Positions 30,876 through 40,125 are shown, counted from the stretch's first letter. The stretch is DNA of 64,000 nt from an uncultured Selenomonadaceae bacterium (GCA_905234195.1 CAJOFR010000008.1:1-64000), one strand, 5' to 3'. Notes: generated by a model not told the origin, from the sequence alone. Program-made: numbers and translations.

Positions 30876-31190
30876 ATGCTCCGTAAAAAAATTATCACCG
30901 GTCTTGCCATTGCGCTCGTTTTGGTGACGGGCTTTTGGCTTTACCGAATCAGCGCGAATGAAGATATTGTCGAATCTTACGAAGCCAAGCAACTGCCTTC
31001 GCGCAGCAAAATAGGTGCGCTGGACAAATTTTGGCAGAGCTACACCGGTGGCACGCGCCGCGCGCCCGTGAATTTTCGCGAAGCCCAAGCCGCCAGAGAG
31101 GGTATCAGCTCCGCGTATCGCTGGATGTTTTTTATGGACGCCGCGATTTTGGTTGCCGCAGGGGTTGTGTTTTTCAAGGTCAAGAAATAA
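30876..31190 (+). CDS. Small membrane protein of unknown function
   Basis: The 104-residue protein has one transmembrane helix at each end (KIITGLAIALVLVTGFWL and AAILVAAGVVFF), joined by a ~60-residue hydrophilic region with a basic, Gly/Arg-rich patch (YTGGTRRAPVNFREAQAA). I do not recognise the family. A GGCGAGGTGA ribosome site precedes the ATG. The gene follows the FliB-like gene by 27 bp and ends just before a strong terminator, so it may be the last gene of the codY-flavoprotein-FliB run. Confidence 0.75.
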   Translation: MLRKKIITGLAIALVLVTGFWLYRISANEDIVESYEAKQLPSRSKIGALDKFWQSYTGGTRRAPVNFREAQAAREGISSAYRWMFFMDAAILVAAGVVFFKVKK

Positions 31191-31203
31191 AACGTCAACG
31201 ATA

Positions 31204-31247
31204 AAAGGCATATCAACGAAAAATTTTTTAATCGTTGGTGTGCTTTT
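31204..31247 (+). terminator. Strong hairpin terminator upstream of addA
   Basis: A 16-bp stem (AAAGGCATATCAACGA with its partner, including three G-U pairs) encloses an A/T loop and ends in TTTTCTGTTTC. It separates the preceding run from addA, whose start lies 33 nt further on, so it might also attenuate addA. Confidence 0.65.
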
Positions 31248-31280
31248 CTGTTTCACGAAAAATTTTTGAGAGGTGATTTG

Positions 31281-34200
31281 ATGAATTGGACTTCGGAACA
31301 GAAAAAAGCTATTGACAGCCGAGAAAAAAATTTGCTTGTCGCCGCCGCCGCCGGTTCCGGAAAAACTGCCGTGCTTGTTGAGCGGATAACGCAAATGGTT
31401 GTTGAAGATAATTTCGACGTCGATAAAATGTTGATTGTCACTTTCACGAACGCCGCCGCGCAGGAAATGCGTTCGCGGATTCATAAATCTATCGCCGAAA
31501 AACTTGCCACTGCCGACGATTATGACTTGAGTGCACGGCTTGAAAGGCAGTCGATTCTTTTGAACGGCGCGTCGATAATGACTTTTCATGCGTTCTGCCT
31601 TTCGGTTTTGCGGCGGCATTTTTCAAAAATAGATCTTGAGCCGAATTTTCGGGAGGGCAACGAGCAGGAACTGAAACTTTTGCAGCAGGAGGTTATCAAG
31701 GAGCTTTTTGAGAGCAAATACGCCGCGCAGGACAAGGATTTTATAAAGTTCGCGGAAAATTTTGGCGGCGATGCTCACGGCGATTCGGATCTGCACGAAT
31801 TAATTATCGCCCTGTACGATTTTTCGCAGAGCCGCCCTTATCCTGACGAGTGGCTGAATTCTCTTGCGGAGATTTACGAAAATCCGGACGCCGCGAAGAT
31901 TGAGGGTGACGAGTCGTGGCTGGATTTTGTTATTGATTTTTCGGAGGCGCAGGCGAAAAATATTATCGATACTTGCCGCGAAGAGTGTATCGCCGCGAAA
32001 AATATTGCCGATGAAATTTCGCTGACTTATAAAATTAAAATCGGGGAGAAAAATTTTGAGGACGACTTGCGGATTTTTAACGGACTGCATGCCGCGAAAA
32101 ATTTTTGGGACAAACTTCGCGAAAAACTTCGTGAAAAAATCAGTCTTTCCAGATTCGATGCCACAAGAAAATTTCCCGATAACTTGATTGAAATTAAAAA
32201 TCGCTTACAAAAAATTCGCGAAGGTTACAAGAAACGCCTGGAAAATCTGCAAAAATTTGTTAGGGGCTCGAAAAGCGAACTCGTTGCCGAAATGAAAAAC
32301 CTTGCGCCTTCCGTCCGTCAGCTCGCGAAAGTCACGATTGATTTTGAAAAAGCATTCGCCGCCGCGAAACGGGAGCGAAATATTATTGACTTCGACGACA
32401 TGGAGCACCTTGCGCTGAAAATTTTCAACGTCGACAGCCACGTTGCCGCGACCTACCGCGAAAAATTTCAAGTCATCATGGTTGACGAGTACCAGGACAC
32501 GAACGGCGTGCAGGAGGAGATTATCGGGAAAATCGTCGGCAGGAACAATTTTTTTGCCGTCGGTGACGTGAAACAATCGATTTATCGTTTTCGCAACGCC
32601 GACCCCGAAATTTTTTTGCAGAAGTACAAGAGTTATCCCGCGCACGACGAGAGCGAACGCATCGACCTTTCCAAAAATTTTCGCTCCCGCCGTCAGGTTG
32701 TCGACGCCGTGAATTTTATTTTTCGCCACCTTATGACTGAAGCCGCGACGGAAATTGATTACAACAAGGAGGCGGAACTTAATTTCGGCGCGACGAACGA
32801 TTATCCCGCAGACAAAAATATTTTCGACGAGAACGCGGAATTTTATGCAATAGATCTCAAGAAAGAGACGAAAAAAAATCGGGACGAAGATGACGACGAG
32901 GAGGAAGACGACGACGCCGAAGAGCTGGACAATCTTGGGCTTGAGATTCAATTAATCGCCGAAAGAATTAATTCGATGATTCACGCCGAAAAAAAAGTTT
33001 GGGACAGTCAGAAAAAAATTTATCGCCCGCTTGAGTTTCGGGACATTGTAATTTTGGTTCGTGCGATTGACGGAAAAGCCACAAAAATTATTGACGTACT
33101 TCAGAAAAATCAAATTCCCGCGTACGCAGTCGACAAGGGCGGTTATTTTCAGGCTCCCGAAGTTCAAACGATTTTGAGTTTGCTTAGCGTGCTGGACAAC
33201 GCGCGGCAGGATATTCCCCTTGCCGTCGTCATGCTCAGCCCGATTGGCGGATTCAGCGCGGAGGATTTGGCGCAGCTTAGAATCGGCAACAGAAAGGCGG
33301 ATTTGTACACTTTGATTAGCGAAAATGTCCCCGCAGATCTCGTCGCGAAGTGCAAAAAGTTTTTAATTAAAATCAATCTTTGGCGTGAAAGGGCTCGTCA
33401 AGTCAGCGTGCCCGAACTTTTGAGCGCGATTTATCGTGAAACAGGCTACTACGATTATTTTGGCAGGACGCCCGAAGGGAAAATTCCGCAGGCAAATTTG
33501 CGCGTGCTGATTGACCGCGCCGCTGAATACGAGTCGACGGCTTTTCGCGGGCTGTCGAGATTTATTCAGTTTATCAAAAAAATTCGGGATCGCGGAAATG
33601 ATCTTTCTGCGGCGCGCACTCTCGGCGAAAATGAAAACGTCGTCCGTATAATGACGATTCACAAGAGTAAGGGGCTTGAATTTCCCGTCGTTTTCGTCGC
33701 GCAGCTCGGCAAAAGATTCAACACGAAGGACATTAACGGCAAGCTCGTTATCCACCGCAAACTTGGCGTCGGGATTTTTCGGACGGAGATGACGGCGAAG
33801 GGCGCGGCGAACATTCCGACTTTTGCGCGGGAGATTATCCGGCGCAAGGCTAAACTCGAAATGCTGGCGGAGGAACTGCGGATTTTGTACGTGGCTTTCA
33901 CTCGCGCGCGCGAAAAATTAATTTTGGTCGGCACTATCGACAACCGGAAATTCCTTGATTCAAATTTCGCCCATGAAAAAATTTCGACGTACGATATTCA
34001 AAATGTTACACGCCCGATTGATTGGCTGTTCATGGCGAAAGATTTTGCCGCTGACGTCATTAATTTTAAAATCGTCGATAAATTTGAGATTAACCTGCCG
34101 AAAATTGAAGAACTTGTTCCGGAAATTATGAATGACGCGGAAATTTTTGAGACCGTCGAAAAAATTCCGCCGTCGCCTCTGCAAAATATCCCCGCGAAAC

Positions 34201-34874
34201 TTTCAGTCACCGAACTGAAACGCCGCATTGCCGAAGAAGATTTTCAGGTTGAAGATTTTATTTTGACGGCGGAAAGTAAATCCGACAAGCCGGAAATTTA
34301 TCGCCGCCCGAATTTTTTGCAGAAAGTCGAGATGACCGGCGCGGAGTTCGGGACGATTATGCACAGCGTCATGCAACATTTGGATTTGCGCGGAAAACTT
34401 GACAGTCGCGGGATTTCTGCGCAGATTGATAAAATGATCGACGACAAAATTTTGACGGACGAACAGAGCCGCGCCGTCAAGAAAAATATCAGCCGAATAG
34501 AAAAATTTTTTGCGGGCGAACTCGGTCAAAAAATTCTCAACGCCGAAGAAATTTACCGCGAACTGCCGTTCAGCCACTACATAGACGCGGAAAAAATCGG
34601 CGGCGGAAAGATTTTCACGGGTGCCGCCGGCGAAAAAATTTTTATTCAAGGAATTATTGATTTGCTTTTTAAAGATACGGCTAGCGGAAAATGGATTCTG
34701 CTTGATTATAAAACCGACAGGAATAATTCTGACGAACATTTTCGCAGGGAGTACCGCGAGCAAATTAATTTTTATGTCCGCGCCGTCGAAACGCTGGTCG
34801 GCTTGAAAATCAGCGAGAAGTATCTTTATTTGCTGACCGTCGGGCGGCTGATTGACATGAGGGAAAATTTATGA
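31281..34874 (+). CDS. addA: AddA-type helicase-nuclease
   Basis: The 1197-residue protein is the AddA subunit of the AddAB (RecBCD-like) enzyme that resects double-strand breaks. It has Walker A VAAAAGSGKTAVL (~18), motif II DEYQDTNGVQ (~397), motif III VGDVKQSIYRFR, motif V MTIHKSKGLEFP (~790) and motif VI VAFTRAREKL. The C-terminal RecB-like nuclease has GTIMHSVMQH, GIIDLLF and DYKTD. An acidic tract (DEDDDEEEDDDAEE, ~532-546) interrupts the helicase region. ATG 31281 follows GAGAGGTGA; the ORF-track start is 5 codons longer without a site. The partner addB, usually directly upstream, is absent. Confidence 0.94.
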   Translation: MNWTSEQKKAIDSREKNLLVAAAAGSGKTAVLVERITQMVVEDNFDVDKMLIVTFTNAAAQEMRSRIHKSIAEKLATADDYDLSARLERQSILLNGASIMTFHAFCLSVLRRHFSKIDLEPNFREGNEQELKLLQQEVIKELFESKYAAQDKDFIKFAENFGGDAHGDSDLHELIIALYDFSQSRPYPDEWLNSLAEIYENPDAAKIEGDESWLDFVIDFSEAQAKNIIDTCREECIAAKNIADEISLTYKIKIGEKNFEDDLRIFNGLHAAKNFWDKLREKLREKISLSRFDATRKFPDNLIEIKNRLQKIREGYKKRLENLQKFVRGSKSELVAEMKNLAPSVRQLAKVTIDFEKAFAAAKRERNIIDFDDMEHLALKIFNVDSHVAATYREKFQVIMVDEYQDTNGVQEEIIGKIVGRNNFFAVGDVKQSIYRFRNADPEIFLQKYKSYPAHDESERIDLSKNFRSRRQVVDAVNFIFRHLMTEAATEIDYNKEAELNFGATNDYPADKNIFDENAEFYAIDLKKETKKNRDEDDDEEEDDDAEELDNLGLEIQLIAERINSMIHAEKKVWDSQKKIYRPLEFRDIVILVRAIDGKATKIIDVLQKNQIPAYAVDKGGYFQAPEVQTILSLLSVLDNARQDIPLAVVMLSPIGGFSAEDLAQLRIGNRKADLYTLISENVPADLVAKCKKFLIKINLWRERARQVSVPELLSAIYRETGYYDYFGRTPEGKIPQANLRVLIDRAAEYESTAFRGLSRFIQFIKKIRDRGNDLSAARTLGENENVVRIMTIHKSKGLEFPVVFVAQLGKRFNTKDINGKLVIHRKLGVGIFRTEMTAKGAANIPTFAREIIRRKAKLEMLAEELRILYVAFTRAREKLILVGTIDNRKFLDSNFAHEKISTYDIQNVTRPIDWLFMAKDFAADVINFKIVDKFEINLPKIEELVPEIMNDAEIFETVEKIPPSPLQNIPAKLSVTELKRRIAEEDFQVEDFILTAESKSDKPEIYRRPNFLQKVEMTGAEFGTIMHSVMQHLDLRGKLDSRGISAQIDKMIDDKILTDEQSRAVKKNISRIEKFFAGELGQKILNAEEIYRELPFSHYIDAEKIGGGKIFTGAAGEKIFIQGIIDLLFKDTASGKWILLDYKTDRNNSDEHFRREYREQINFYVRAVETLVGLKISEKYLYLLTVGRLIDMRENL

Positions 34875-35482
34875 AAGAGGAAAATTTTAAAGCTACACTC
34901 GAAAAAATGCGCACCGCTATCAATGAGCGGGACTACGAGAAATTAATTCAGCACGTCGACGTGAAAAAATTTTTGGACGAGGGTTATGACGAGGCGACGG
35001 ATGAGCTTGCCAATCGTTGCGCGGAGTTTCACGAACTTTATCCGCACGATTTATTTTTCAAGTTCGGTTCGCGAATTTTGCGTTTCTACAACGATAAATT
35101 TCGCGGCGTGCATTTGGGATTTGTCACGCGCGTCATGAATGCCTACTTCGACAAAAATTTGACGCCGCCGAAAAATTTTGCCGCCAATCCGATAAATTTT
35201 TCTACCGTCGAGCTGTCGAAACTTTTGCGGGCTTTGTCTTCGGAAATAAAAAAAATTCACGTCGAAAATGATCGCGCCGTCGCTGAAATAAAAATTTCCG
35301 GCGATAATTCTTTCTACGGAAAAATTTTTGGCGCGCTGGATTTTAAATTTGAGTTCGTCGAAAATTCTGCGGGCGTCTGGAAACTAAAAAGAATCGTGAA
35401 CTTGCGCGAATTGGTGCCGCCGGTTTTGGACATGGCGGAAAGATTTTGGCCCAGCGATTGGGATTTGGGGATAAAATTGTGA
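34871..35482 (+). CDS. Hypothetical cytosolic protein coupled to addA
   Basis: The 203-residue protein overlaps the addA stop by 4 nt (ATGA) and the tlyA start by 4 nt (GTGA), so it is translationally coupled to both. It has no signal peptide or membrane helix. Residues 1-80 look helical (TLEKMRTAINERDYEKLIQHVD) and ~110-180 look beta-rich with KIFGALDFKFEF. The shape is reminiscent of small NTF2-like or DUF2939-type domains, but I cannot assign a family. Confidence 0.78.
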   Translation: MKEENFKATLEKMRTAINERDYEKLIQHVDVKKFLDEGYDEATDELANRCAEFHELYPHDLFFKFGSRILRFYNDKFRGVHLGFVTRVMNAYFDKNLTPPKNFAANPINFSTVELSKLLRALSSEIKKIHVENDRAVAEIKISGDNSFYGKIFGALDFKFEFVENSAGVWKLKRIVNLRELVPPVLDMAERFWPSDWDLGIKL

Positions 35483-36294
35483 GCAACAAGGAAAGAATTG
35501 ATATTTTGCTCGTCGAGAAAAATTTTTTCGACAGCCGCGCCCGTGCGAAGTCGATGATTATGATGGGAAAAATTCTCGTCGACAATCAGAAAATCGAAAA
35601 GGCGGGCACTCTTGTTTCACGCGACGCGGAAATTAAAATTCTCGGTGAGGAGATGCCTTTCGTGAGTCGCGGCGGATTCAAATTGCGGAAGGCTCTTGAA
35701 GTTTTTCAGCTGGACTTGCGCGGGAAAATCGCGGCGGATGTTGGCGCGTCGACCGGCGGTTTCACGGACTGCATGTTACAAAACGGCGCGAAAAAAGTTT
35801 ACGCGATTGACGTCGGCTACGGACAACTTGCGTGGAAACTTCGGCAGGATAGCCGCGTTATAAATCTTGAGCGGACGAACATTCGCAACGTCACGCGCGA
35901 AATGATTCCCGACGTTTTAAATTTTGCGTCGATTGACGTGGCGTTTATTTCGCTTGACAAAGTTCTCCCCGTCGTTTTTAATTTGTTGGACGATTCGGGC
36001 GAAGTCGCCGCGCTGATTAAGCCGCAGTTCGAGGCGGGGCGCGAACACGTCGGCAAAAAAGGCGTCGTCAAGGATAAAAAAATTCACGCCGAAGTTATCG
36101 AACGCGTTTTGACTTTCGCGAGGAGTTTGGATTTTAAAATTTGCGGCTTAGATTTTTCGCCGATTAAAGGTCCCGAAGGCAATATCGAATATCTTGCGCA
36201 CCTGTCGAAAAATTTTAGCGCGCCGGATTTCGATTTAAAAAATATTTTCGCGATTGTCAATTCAGCACACGATGAATTAGGGGTTAGAGATTAG
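35479..36294 (+). CDS. tlyA: TlyA family rRNA (cytidine-2'-O)-methyltransferase
   Basis: The 271-residue protein has an N-terminal S4 RNA-binding domain ([22 protein letters not shown]) and an FtsJ-like methyltransferase domain with the SAM loop [15 protein letters not shown], then [15 protein letters not shown] and [13 protein letters not shown]. TlyA proteins 2'-O-methylate cytidines of 16S and/or 23S rRNA; older entries call them hemolysins. The GTG at 35479 overlaps the previous stop, and the ORF-track start upstream has no support. The last codons (ELGVRD) are encoded by GGGTTAGAGATTAG-type heptad repeats that continue past the stop. Confidence 0.93.
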   Translation: MSNKERIDILLVEKNFFDSRARAKSMIMMGKILVDNQKIEKAGTLVSRDAEIKILGEEMPFVSRGGFKLRKALEVFQLDLRGKIAADVGASTGGFTDCMLQNGAKKVYAIDVGYGQLAWKLRQDSRVINLERTNIRNVTREMIPDVLNFASIDVAFISLDKVLPVVFNLLDDSGEVAALIKPQFEAGREHVGKKGVVKDKKIHAEVIERVLTFARSLDFKICGLDFSPIKGPEGNIEYLAHLSKNFSAPDFDLKNIFAIVNSAHDELGVRD

Positions 36295-36303
36295 AGATTA
36301 GGA
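36277..36303 (+). repeat. GATTAGA heptad repeat at the tlyA 3' end
   Basis: Three 7-nt units (GGTTAGA, GATTAGA, GATTAGG) run through the tlyA stop codon into the fhs ribosome site (GGAGGAG). They belong to the degenerate heptad class also seen at 13374, 27185, 40045, 55696 and 56979. Confidence 0.5.
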
Positions 36304-36314
36304 GGAGAAAATTT

Positions 36315-37982
36315 ATGTTGACTGACGTTGAGATTGCTCAACAGGCAAAAATCCAAAACATCACGGCAATTGCCGAAAGACTCGGCTTGACTGCCGACGA
36401 CCTGGAACTTTACGGGAAGTTTAAGGCGAAAATTTCTAAGGAGGTTTGGCGGCGCGTCGAAAAAAATCCGAACGGGAAATTAATTTTGATGACGGCGATA
36501 ACTCCAACTCCCGCCGGCGAAGGCAAAACTACCACGTCGATTGGGCTCGCTGATGCCTTCCACAAACTCGGCAAAAAAGTTTGCGTCGCTCTTCGTGAAC
36601 CAAGTCTCGGTCCCTGTTTCGGGATTAAGGGCGGCGCGGCGGGCGGCGGCTACGCGCAGGTTGTGCCGATGGAGGATATTAATTTGCACTTCACCGGAGA
36701 TTTTCACGCGCTGACGACTGCGCACAATCTCCTTGCCGCCGTTTTGGACAATCACTTGCAGCAGGGCAACGAGCTTAAAATTGACGTGCGTCGCGTCGTT
36801 TGGAAAAGAGTTTTGGATTTGAACGACCGCGCCTTGAGAAATATTGTCGTGGGGCTCGGCGGGAAGGCGAACGGCGTGCCGCGCGAAACAGGTTTTGATA
36901 TAACTGTTGCGTCCGAAATGATGGCGATTCTCTGTTTGGCGGAAGACCTTGCCGATTTGAAAAATCGTCTCGGCAAAATTGTTGTCGCTTACGATTTTGA
37001 GGGCAAGCCGATTATCGCTGACGACTTGAAGGTTACGGGCTCGCTGACTTTGCTTTTGAAGGACGCGATTAAACCGAATTTGGTGCAGACTTTGGAAGGG
37101 ACGCCCGCTTTGATTCACGGCGGACCTTTCGCGAACATTGCGCACGGCTGCAACTCTGTCACCGCCACAAAGTACGCGCTGAAACTTGCTGATATTGTCG
37201 TGACGGAGGCGGGTTTCGGCGCGGATCTCGGCGCGGAAAAATTTTTGGATATTAAATGCAGATTTAGCGGCTTGAGACCGGACGCGGTTGTTATCGTTGC
37301 GACAATTCGCGCGCTGAAAATGCACGGCGGCGTTGCGAAAAATAATCTCGCTGAACCGAACGTCGACGCGCTGAAAATCGGGCTGGAGAATCTGGAAAAG
37401 CATATCGAAAATATTTTGGGCTTCGGGTTGCCGCCGGTCGTCGCGCTGAATGCTTTTCCGACTGACACCGACGAAGAATTTCAGCTCGTCAAGAATTTTT
37501 GCGCGGAGAAAAATATTCGTTTCGCGCAGTCAAAAGTTTTTGCGGAAGGCGGCGCGGGCGGCATTGAACTTGCGCGGGCGGTCGAGTCTGCTTTTGCGGA
37601 GCCGACGAATTTTAAATTCACCTACGACGAAAATCAGAGCGTCAAGGAGAAAATTTTTGCCGTCGCCACGAAAATTTACGGCGCGGACGGGGTGAACTAC
37701 TTGCCCGCCGCCGAAAAACAAATTGCCGAAATTGAAAGGCTTGGTTTTAAAAATTTGCCGATATGCGTCGCGAAAACGCAGTACTCACTTTCGGACGACG
37801 CCGCGAAAATTGGACGCCCGAAAAATTTTTCGGTGACTGTTCGCGAAGTAAAAATTTCTGCCGGCGCGGGGTTTATCGTCGTGCTTTTGGGAAATATTTT
37901 GACGATGCCGGGTTTGCCGAAAAGACCTGCCGCTGAAAAAATTGACATCACTCCCGACGGAATTATCAGCGGGCTTTTCTGA
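36315..37982 (+). CDS. fhs: Formate-tetrahydrofolate ligase
   Basis: The 555-residue enzyme makes 10-formyl-THF from formate, THF and ATP, feeding purine synthesis and, in acetogens, the methyl branch of the Wood-Ljungdahl pathway. The P-loop [16 protein letters not shown] (~57-72) and [19 protein letters not shown] (~94) are diagnostic; [13 protein letters not shown] and [16 protein letters not shown] follow. Length is canonical. The ATG follows GGAGGAG. It sits 20 bp behind tlyA and could be co-transcribed. No other C1 gene is in the window. Confidence 0.97.
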   Translation: MLTDVEIAQQAKIQNITAIAERLGLTADDLELYGKFKAKISKEVWRRVEKNPNGKLILMTAITPTPAGEGKTTTSIGLADAFHKLGKKVCVALREPSLGPCFGIKGGAAGGGYAQVVPMEDINLHFTGDFHALTTAHNLLAAVLDNHLQQGNELKIDVRRVVWKRVLDLNDRALRNIVVGLGGKANGVPRETGFDITVASEMMAILCLAEDLADLKNRLGKIVVAYDFEGKPIIADDLKVTGSLTLLLKDAIKPNLVQTLEGTPALIHGGPFANIAHGCNSVTATKYALKLADIVVTEAGFGADLGAEKFLDIKCRFSGLRPDAVVIVATIRALKMHGGVAKNNLAEPNVDALKIGLENLEKHIENILGFGLPPVVALNAFPTDTDEEFQLVKNFCAEKNIRFAQSKVFAEGGAGGIELARAVESAFAEPTNFKFTYDENQSVKEKIFAVATKIYGADGVNYLPAAEKQIAEIERLGFKNLPICVAKTQYSLSDDAAKIGRPKNFSVTVREVKISAGAGFIVVLLGNILTMPGLPKRPAAEKIDITPDGIISGLF

Positions 37983-38008
37983 ACGAGGACTCTTAAAAAT
38001 TTTGGGCG

Positions 38009-38051
38009 AAAAAAATCCGCCGCAGGGATTAAAATTTTTTCTTGTGGCGGA
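38009..38051 (-). terminator. Terminator between fhs and the secreted repeat protein
   Basis: TCCGCCGCAG pairs with CTTGTGGCGGA around an A/T loop (38016-38051). On the minus strand a run of seven T follows, so it terminates the 38058 gene; on the plus side the tract is weaker but it could also stop fhs transcripts. Confidence 0.65.
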
Positions 38052-38057
38052 AAAATT

Positions 38058-38459
38058 TTATTTGGTGTTGTTAGAATTTCTGTCGGGCGGTGCCATTATG
38101 TTGCCGTCAGAATCTCTCGGCGGCTCCGGACGATTTTTGTTATCGCTGTCGGAATTTCTACTGGGCGGCGCAATTACATTGCCGTTTTCATCTTTTTGAA
38201 GTTGGGGACGATTTTTCTTGTCGGTTTTGCCGTCGGAATTATTCCTGTCGGGCGGCGGCATCGGGTTGCCGTTTTCGTCCTTCGGGGGCTCCGGCGGGTT
38301 TTGCCTGTTCCTCGTTTTCTGCGAAGTTTTATCGACTGTATCTTGAGCTACTTTAATTTCCTTCGTGGATTTCGCATCGACGACGCTGATATTGCCCGCG
38401 AAAATTCCGAAGGCAAACGCACCAATCAAAGCACCGGTTAAAACTTTTTTCAATTTCAT
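38058..38459 (-). CDS. Secreted Pro/Asn-rich repeat protein
   Basis: The 133-residue protein has a signal peptide (MKLKKVLTGALIGAFAFGIFAG to VDA) and a mature part that is almost entirely low complexity. Three imperfect ~27-residue repeats share the core RPxPPxDxxGNxMxPPDRN (PPEPPKDENGNPMPPPDRN, RPQLQKDENGNVIAPPSRN, RPEPPRDSDGNIMAPPDRN). No Cys or catalytic residues are visible, and I know no named family for it. A strong promoter, a good ribosome site and a terminator show it is a real single-gene unit. An extracellular or periplasmic spacer or wall-associated role is possible. Confidence 0.85.
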   Translation of the reverse strand: MKLKKVLTGALIGAFAFGIFAGNISVVDAKSTKEIKVAQDTVDKTSQKTRNRQNPPEPPKDENGNPMPPPDRNNSDGKTDKKNRPQLQKDENGNVIAPPSRNSDSDNKNRPEPPRDSDGNIMAPPDRNSNNTK

Positions 38460-38491
38460 TTTTAAAAATCTCCTTTGAAGAATTTGGGCGC

Positions 38492-38520
38492 ATTTTACGC
38501 CGCAAAAAAATTTTTGTCAA
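38492..38520 (-). promoter_or_regulatory. Promoter of the secreted repeat protein gene
   Basis: On the minus strand a perfect TTGACA and a TAAAAT are 17 nt apart, ~32 nt before the start codon. This is one of the strongest promoter matches in the window. Confidence 0.75.
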
Positions 38521-38559
38521 TCCCATTAAGATTAGAATTTCATTAAAAATTTTTATACT

Positions 38560-38576
38560 TTCATTGAAAATTCATT
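38560..38576 (+). promoter_or_regulatory. Candidate two-box activator operator (TTCATT-N5-TTCATT), second locus
   Basis: TTCATT occurs at 38560 and 38571 (11-nt period), with a further TTCATT at 38539. The last box ends 18 nt before the proposed -35 of the phosphohexomutase gene, exactly as in the RTX promoter at 1778-1841. Confidence 0.45.
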
Positions 38577-38594
38577 AAAAATTTTCTGCAAATT

Positions 38595-38623
38595 TTAAAG
38601 GAAATTTTTTAGCAAAGTAGAAT
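38595..38623 (+). promoter_or_regulatory. Promoter of the phosphohexomutase gene
   Basis: TTAAAG and TAGAAT are 17 nt apart, 45 nt before the start codon. The -35 is weak, consistent with a need for an activator bound at the upstream TTCATT boxes. Confidence 0.45.
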
Positions 38624-38668
38624 AGGAAAATTAAAATTTGAGAGGTCGGAAGGATTTTTGATTGGAGC

Positions 38669-40045
38669 GTGTTGGAATTGGCGATTAACACTTCGGGTTT
38701 TGGTTCGTATGATATTCGCGGAATTTATCCCGAAAGCATAAATCAGGAGCTTGCGTATCGTGTCGGCAGAGTTTTCCCCGAACTTTTCGACGCAAAAAAA
38801 GTTGTCGTCGGGCATGATATTCGTCTTTCCGGTCCGACACTTTTTGACGCCTTGACGCGCGGGCTGACTGAAGCCGGTTGCGACGTTTACGATGTCGGGC
38901 AATGCGGCACGGAGATGATTTATTTTGCGGCGGGCGCGAATAATTTTGACGGCGGGATTATGATTACTGCCTCCCACAACCCGAAAGAGTACAACGGCAT
39001 GAAGTTCGTCAAAAAGGGCGTGCATCCCGTTTCACCGAAAACCGGGCTCCTCGATATAAAAGCCGCCGTCGAAAATGAAAACCGCGATTGGTCTTTCAAA
39101 AAGGCGACGGGTTCGATTTACAAGATTGATATTCTTCACGACTATATCAAGCGGCTTTTGTCGTACGTCGACGAAAAAAATCTGCGCCCGCTGAAAGTTG
39201 TCATGAACACCGGAAACGGCTCGGCAGGTCCGATTATCAACGAGATTGAAAAATTTTTGCCCTTCGAGTTCGTGAAGGTCTACAACAACGCAAATGGTTT
39301 CTTCCCGAACGGCGTCCCGAATCCCCTCCTTCAAGATGCGCGCGCGGAAACTTCGCGGGCTGTCGTCGAGAGCGGCGCGAATTGCGGGATTGCTTTTGAC
39401 GGCGATTTCGATCGTTGTTTCCTCTTCGACGAAAAGGGCGGCTTTATCGAAGGCTGTTACATGGTCGGTTTTCTCGCGGAGGCTTTCCTGAAAAAAAATC
39501 GCGGCGAAAAAATTGTCTACGACCCGCGTGCCACGTGGAATACGATTGATATTGTCGAAAGTCACGGCGGAACACCCATTGTTTGTCGTTCCGGTCACTC
39601 CTACATGAAAGACGTTCTGCGCGCGGAAAATGCGATTTACGGCGGCGAAATGGCATCGCATCATTATTTCAGAGATTTTTATTTTTGCGACAGCGGAATG
39701 ATTCCGTGGCTGTTGATTCTTGAGCTTTTGAGCAAGACCGATAAAAAACTTTCGCAGATTATGGGCGAAAGGATTGAGAAATTTCCTGTGTCCGGCGAAA
39801 TTAATACAAAAGTTTCCGGCGTCGACAAAGTCAAAGAGATTATGGCGAAGGTCGAAGAAATTTACGGCAAACGCGGCGAAGTCAGCAAGATTGACGGGTT
39901 GAGCGTTGAGTTTTCGGATTGGCGTTTTAATCTGCGCGGCTCGCAGACTGAACCTTATATTAGACTGAATGTAGAATCGCGCGGCGATAAAATTTTAATG
40001 GAAAATAAAAGAGATGAACTTCTTGCGATTATTCGCGCTCAATAG
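38669..40045 (+). CDS. Phosphohexomutase (phosphomannomutase/phosphoglucomutase, ManB/AlgC type)
   Basis: The 458-residue alpha-D-phosphohexomutase interconverts hexose 6- and 1-phosphates for nucleotide-sugar synthesis. It has the phosphoserine loop ITASHNPKEYNG (~100), the magnesium loop DGDFDR (~248), a sugar-specificity loop GEMASHHYFRD (~330) and the phosphate-binding loop RGSQTEPYIRL near the end. Whether mannose or glucose phosphate is preferred cannot be fixed; the GEMASHH form occurs in dual-specific enzymes. Start is GTG at 38669; nearby TTG codons are alternatives. It heads the hexose-phosphate cluster with pgm and pgi. Confidence 0.92.
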   Translation: MLELAINTSGFGSYDIRGIYPESINQELAYRVGRVFPELFDAKKVVVGHDIRLSGPTLFDALTRGLTEAGCDVYDVGQCGTEMIYFAAGANNFDGGIMITASHNPKEYNGMKFVKKGVHPVSPKTGLLDIKAAVENENRDWSFKKATGSIYKIDILHDYIKRLLSYVDEKNLRPLKVVMNTGNGSAGPIINEIEKFLPFEFVKVYNNANGFFPNGVPNPLLQDARAETSRAVVESGANCGIAFDGDFDRCFLFDEKGGFIEGCYMVGFLAEAFLKKNRGEKIVYDPRATWNTIDIVESHGGTPIVCRSGHSYMKDVLRAENAIYGGEMASHHYFRDFYFCDSGMIPWLLILELLSKTDKKLSQIMGERIEKFPVSGEINTKVSGVDKVKEIMAKVEEIYGKRGEVSKIDGLSVEFSDWRFNLRGSQTEPYIRLNVESRGDKILMENKRDELLAIIRAQ

Positions 40046-40082
40046 TGGATAGGGATTAGAATTTCTCCTAAACCCCGGCAAC
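40045..40082 (+). repeat. Heptad-type repeat and fold-back between the two mutase genes
   Basis: Immediately after the stop come TGGATAG and GGATTAG units, then TCCTAAACCCC as an imperfect opposite arm. No T tract follows, so it is more repeat than terminator. Confidence 0.35.
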
Positions 40083-40125
40083 TAGAGAGCGTGTTAAATA
40101 AATTTTACCAGAGGGGGATTTTTTA

